This document shows, piece by piece, positions 62,629-64,000 of a DNA stretch of 64,000 nt; position 1 is the stretch's first letter; each line of letters begins with the position of its first letter. The notes under the pieces were generated by a model. The model ran no database searches. It saw only the letters and a list, made by a program, of their open reading frames with translations, and was not told the origin of the DNA. The stretch comes from Viscum album (Eukaryota; Streptophyta; Magnoliopsida; Santalales; Viscaceae). The position numbers were made by a program, and so were the translations under genes. Location of the stretch: the NCBI GenBank assembly GCA_963277665.1, contig OY728119.1:316902206-316966205 (forward strand). Reading direction: 5' to 3'.

Positions 62629-63576
62629 AAAGGTTAGAAAAATTTATCAAAAATACATAAGTCCATCTATAGTGAGATTAATTATATATGGTTCCTAAAA
62701 TTGAATTATACTTCATATATCATACTGATTAATATAAAAAAACTAGTTTCTACTAAACAGTGACTTCCTGTAGGCCAGTGGTAGGCAATAAAGGCATGTC
62801 GCACTTCAATTGTGGGTTCGATTCCCATAGCCTTGTCTGATGCGACGGGTTGTCGCCCATCCTACAGGTTTTCATTTTTCTAAAACTACATTATTATAAC
62901 ATTCCATAAATAATATCGAAAGAAAAGAGAAAAAAATTATAGCCTTAAACAATTCTATCTGATGTTCGACTTAATCCATTCCAACCTTTAAGCTTATCGA
63001 AAATACTTCTGTCCAATCTCATAGTGTAAAGAAAATGATTACTTGATAGGTCACATAACAAGTACGTGAATAACATCATTTATCCCCCATATATCATACG
63101 ATATATCTTGTTGGTCACATTCCAAACATTCGAATGCCTTAATCATGTATTCTCTAGAAAAATGAATACCCATTGAACCTTAGTGAAAACATGAATGTTG
63201 TCAAAAAGTTAACTCTTTCCACATACCAAAATTACAAAATTTTGTAGACTGAAACCATGATATCACTTAGTCATTATATCAATCATGAGCTCATTAATAC
63301 TATCAAACATCTCATTATCTCCTTATCCCTTCATTATACACATATCATCAACTTTCTATAAATATCTGAATAACCTTTCATGGTTACCGGTACCATTCAA
63401 CATATACTTTCAAATAATTTAGGAAAAAAATAGTGTAAAAATCCTTAGATGTGTCTTTATTCCATAGTACCATTACCTATAAAACATAACTCTTGATAAA
63501 CATAAATCATTCCACTACCTTATTAAACCATTGACTGAGCTTGAACAATTCTTTCATCTCACATATCATTTTTAGT
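62629..63576 (-). mobile_element. Interior of element C downstream of gag
   Basis: This continues C on the right side of the D insertion. After the gag stop at 63577-63579 there is no readable protease, RT or integrase, only AT-rich sequence partly shared with B (for example GAACCTTA-TGAAAACATG at about 63175 and 36905). It hosts SINE copy 2. Confidence 0.55.
62759..62885 (+). mobile_element. tRNA-derived SINE-like copy 2
   Basis: Box A-like TAGGCCAGTGG (62771-62781) and perfect box B GGTTCGATTCC (62815-62825) are followed by GCGACGGGTTGTCG and a T-rich tail (TTTTCATTTTTC). It aligns end to end with copy 1, which lies in opposite orientation in element D. Position 4 of box A is G rather than a pyrimidine, so promoter strength is doubtful. 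Confidence 0.75.
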
Positions 63577-64000
63577 CTATTCATCATCATCAACATAAAT
63601 ACTACCAATAAGACCATGCTGATTCTCTTCATCAGACTTTCCCTTAGGGAATTGGTTTGCATAATGCCCATACATTCCACATTTAAAACATTGAATCATT
63701 GTTGATGTTGTAGCAATATCATTATCCTTGTCCATGGTGTTAACTGATCCTTTTCCTTTACACTTACTAGCTTTGTGTCCTTCTTTTCCCTACCCAAAGC
63801 ATCTTCTAGTTCCTTTGAAACTTTTTCCTTGGTGCCTCTTCCCACATGATTTACATGATATAAATTGAACATTCCTTCCTCTATGATCATCATGAAACTC
63901 CATCTTTCTCTTATTATATGAGTCAGGAAACTTACCAAAGTTGAGATTATTGATCATATTATGAGATAGATGATTAGGCATAATAACAATATGTGGACCT
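63577..64000 (-). pseudogene. Gag C-terminus with three zinc knuckles (element C, runs off window)
   Basis: Read from the window edge on the minus strand, one frame runs about 140 codons to a stop at 63577-63579, with a single internal stop. It carries three knuckles: CKSCGKRHQGKS (last Cys replaced by Ser), CFG-stop-GKEGHKASKC, and CFKCGMYGHYANQF (last Cys replaced by Phe). It ends in an acidic IYVDDDE. Gag knuckles bind the element RNA. The stop closes gag without a protease following, unlike usual gag-pol fusions. The N-terminal capsid part lies beyond the window. The related remnant at 37360-37620 shows the same architecture. Confidence 0.75.

Noticed and set aside
62759..62885. Functional tRNA gene
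   Set aside because: Box A and B are present, but the tRNA fold is incomplete and the conserved unit continues beyond it with a T-rich end shared with a second copy; SINE fits better.

Overview
This window looks like intergenic DNA from a large-genome flowering plant, probably a monocot, although the species cannot be read from the sequence. It is AT-rich and contains no convincing ordinary host gene at its own locus. Nearly everything recognisable is transposable-element sequence: long-LTR Ty3/gypsy-related elements, one old Ty1/copia element, a small CACTA DNA transposon and two tRNA-derived SINE-like copies. The CCCTAAA-like tract, the plant-type primer-binding sites complementary to initiator Met-tRNA, and the plant-type copia and gypsy domains all fit an angiosperm. 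No bacterial genes, CRISPR, rRNA or organellar insert was seen.

Layout: 1-4121 is a partial LTR (copy A). 4122-7210 plus 9052-9750 holds minus-strand wreckage of an autonomous Ty3/gypsy polyprotein (gag, zinc knuckle, protease, part of RT, RNase H). Two PBS-like sites (8440-8452, 10093-10104) and a degenerate minisatellite (10471-10770) mark old LTRs. 13.5-14.05 kb is a diverged tandem duplication, and 14.85-15.07 kb a CACTA-like end. 17499-27785 is a nearly full-length minus-strand Ty1/copia element with two 2014-bp LTRs, a perfect PBS and recognisable gag, PR, IN, RT and RH. 29038-30919 is a non-autonomous CACTA element with a TAT target duplication, containing telomere-like repeats and a C22 run. 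32870-44599 is a minus-strand compound of long LTRs and short gag-only interiors (B). 44600-46306 is a plus-strand LTR fragment (E) cut by element C. C (minus, 46307 to beyond 64000) is itself split by element D (plus, 50898-62628).

Element D is the most interesting object. It has two LTRs of about 4.84 kb, about 94% identical where hand-compared, around an interior of only about 2.05 kb. There is no gag or pol between PBS and PPT, apart from a vestige of the polyprotein tail. Instead the interior holds an intact 246-codon reading frame resembling plant F-box proteins of the At2g35280-like type, preceded by a good 3' splice site. LTRs A, C and D carry TATA boxes. The A, C and D LTRs carry recurrent stem-loops whose loop is conserved while the stem changes, and the A and D LTRs share a second hairpin with a compensatory base-pair change. 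B and C carry only a triple-zinc-knuckle gag and a vestige of the polyprotein tail. A, B, C, D and E therefore look like one group of giant-LTR elements that mostly lost pol and presumably moved by borrowing enzymes from autonomous relatives.
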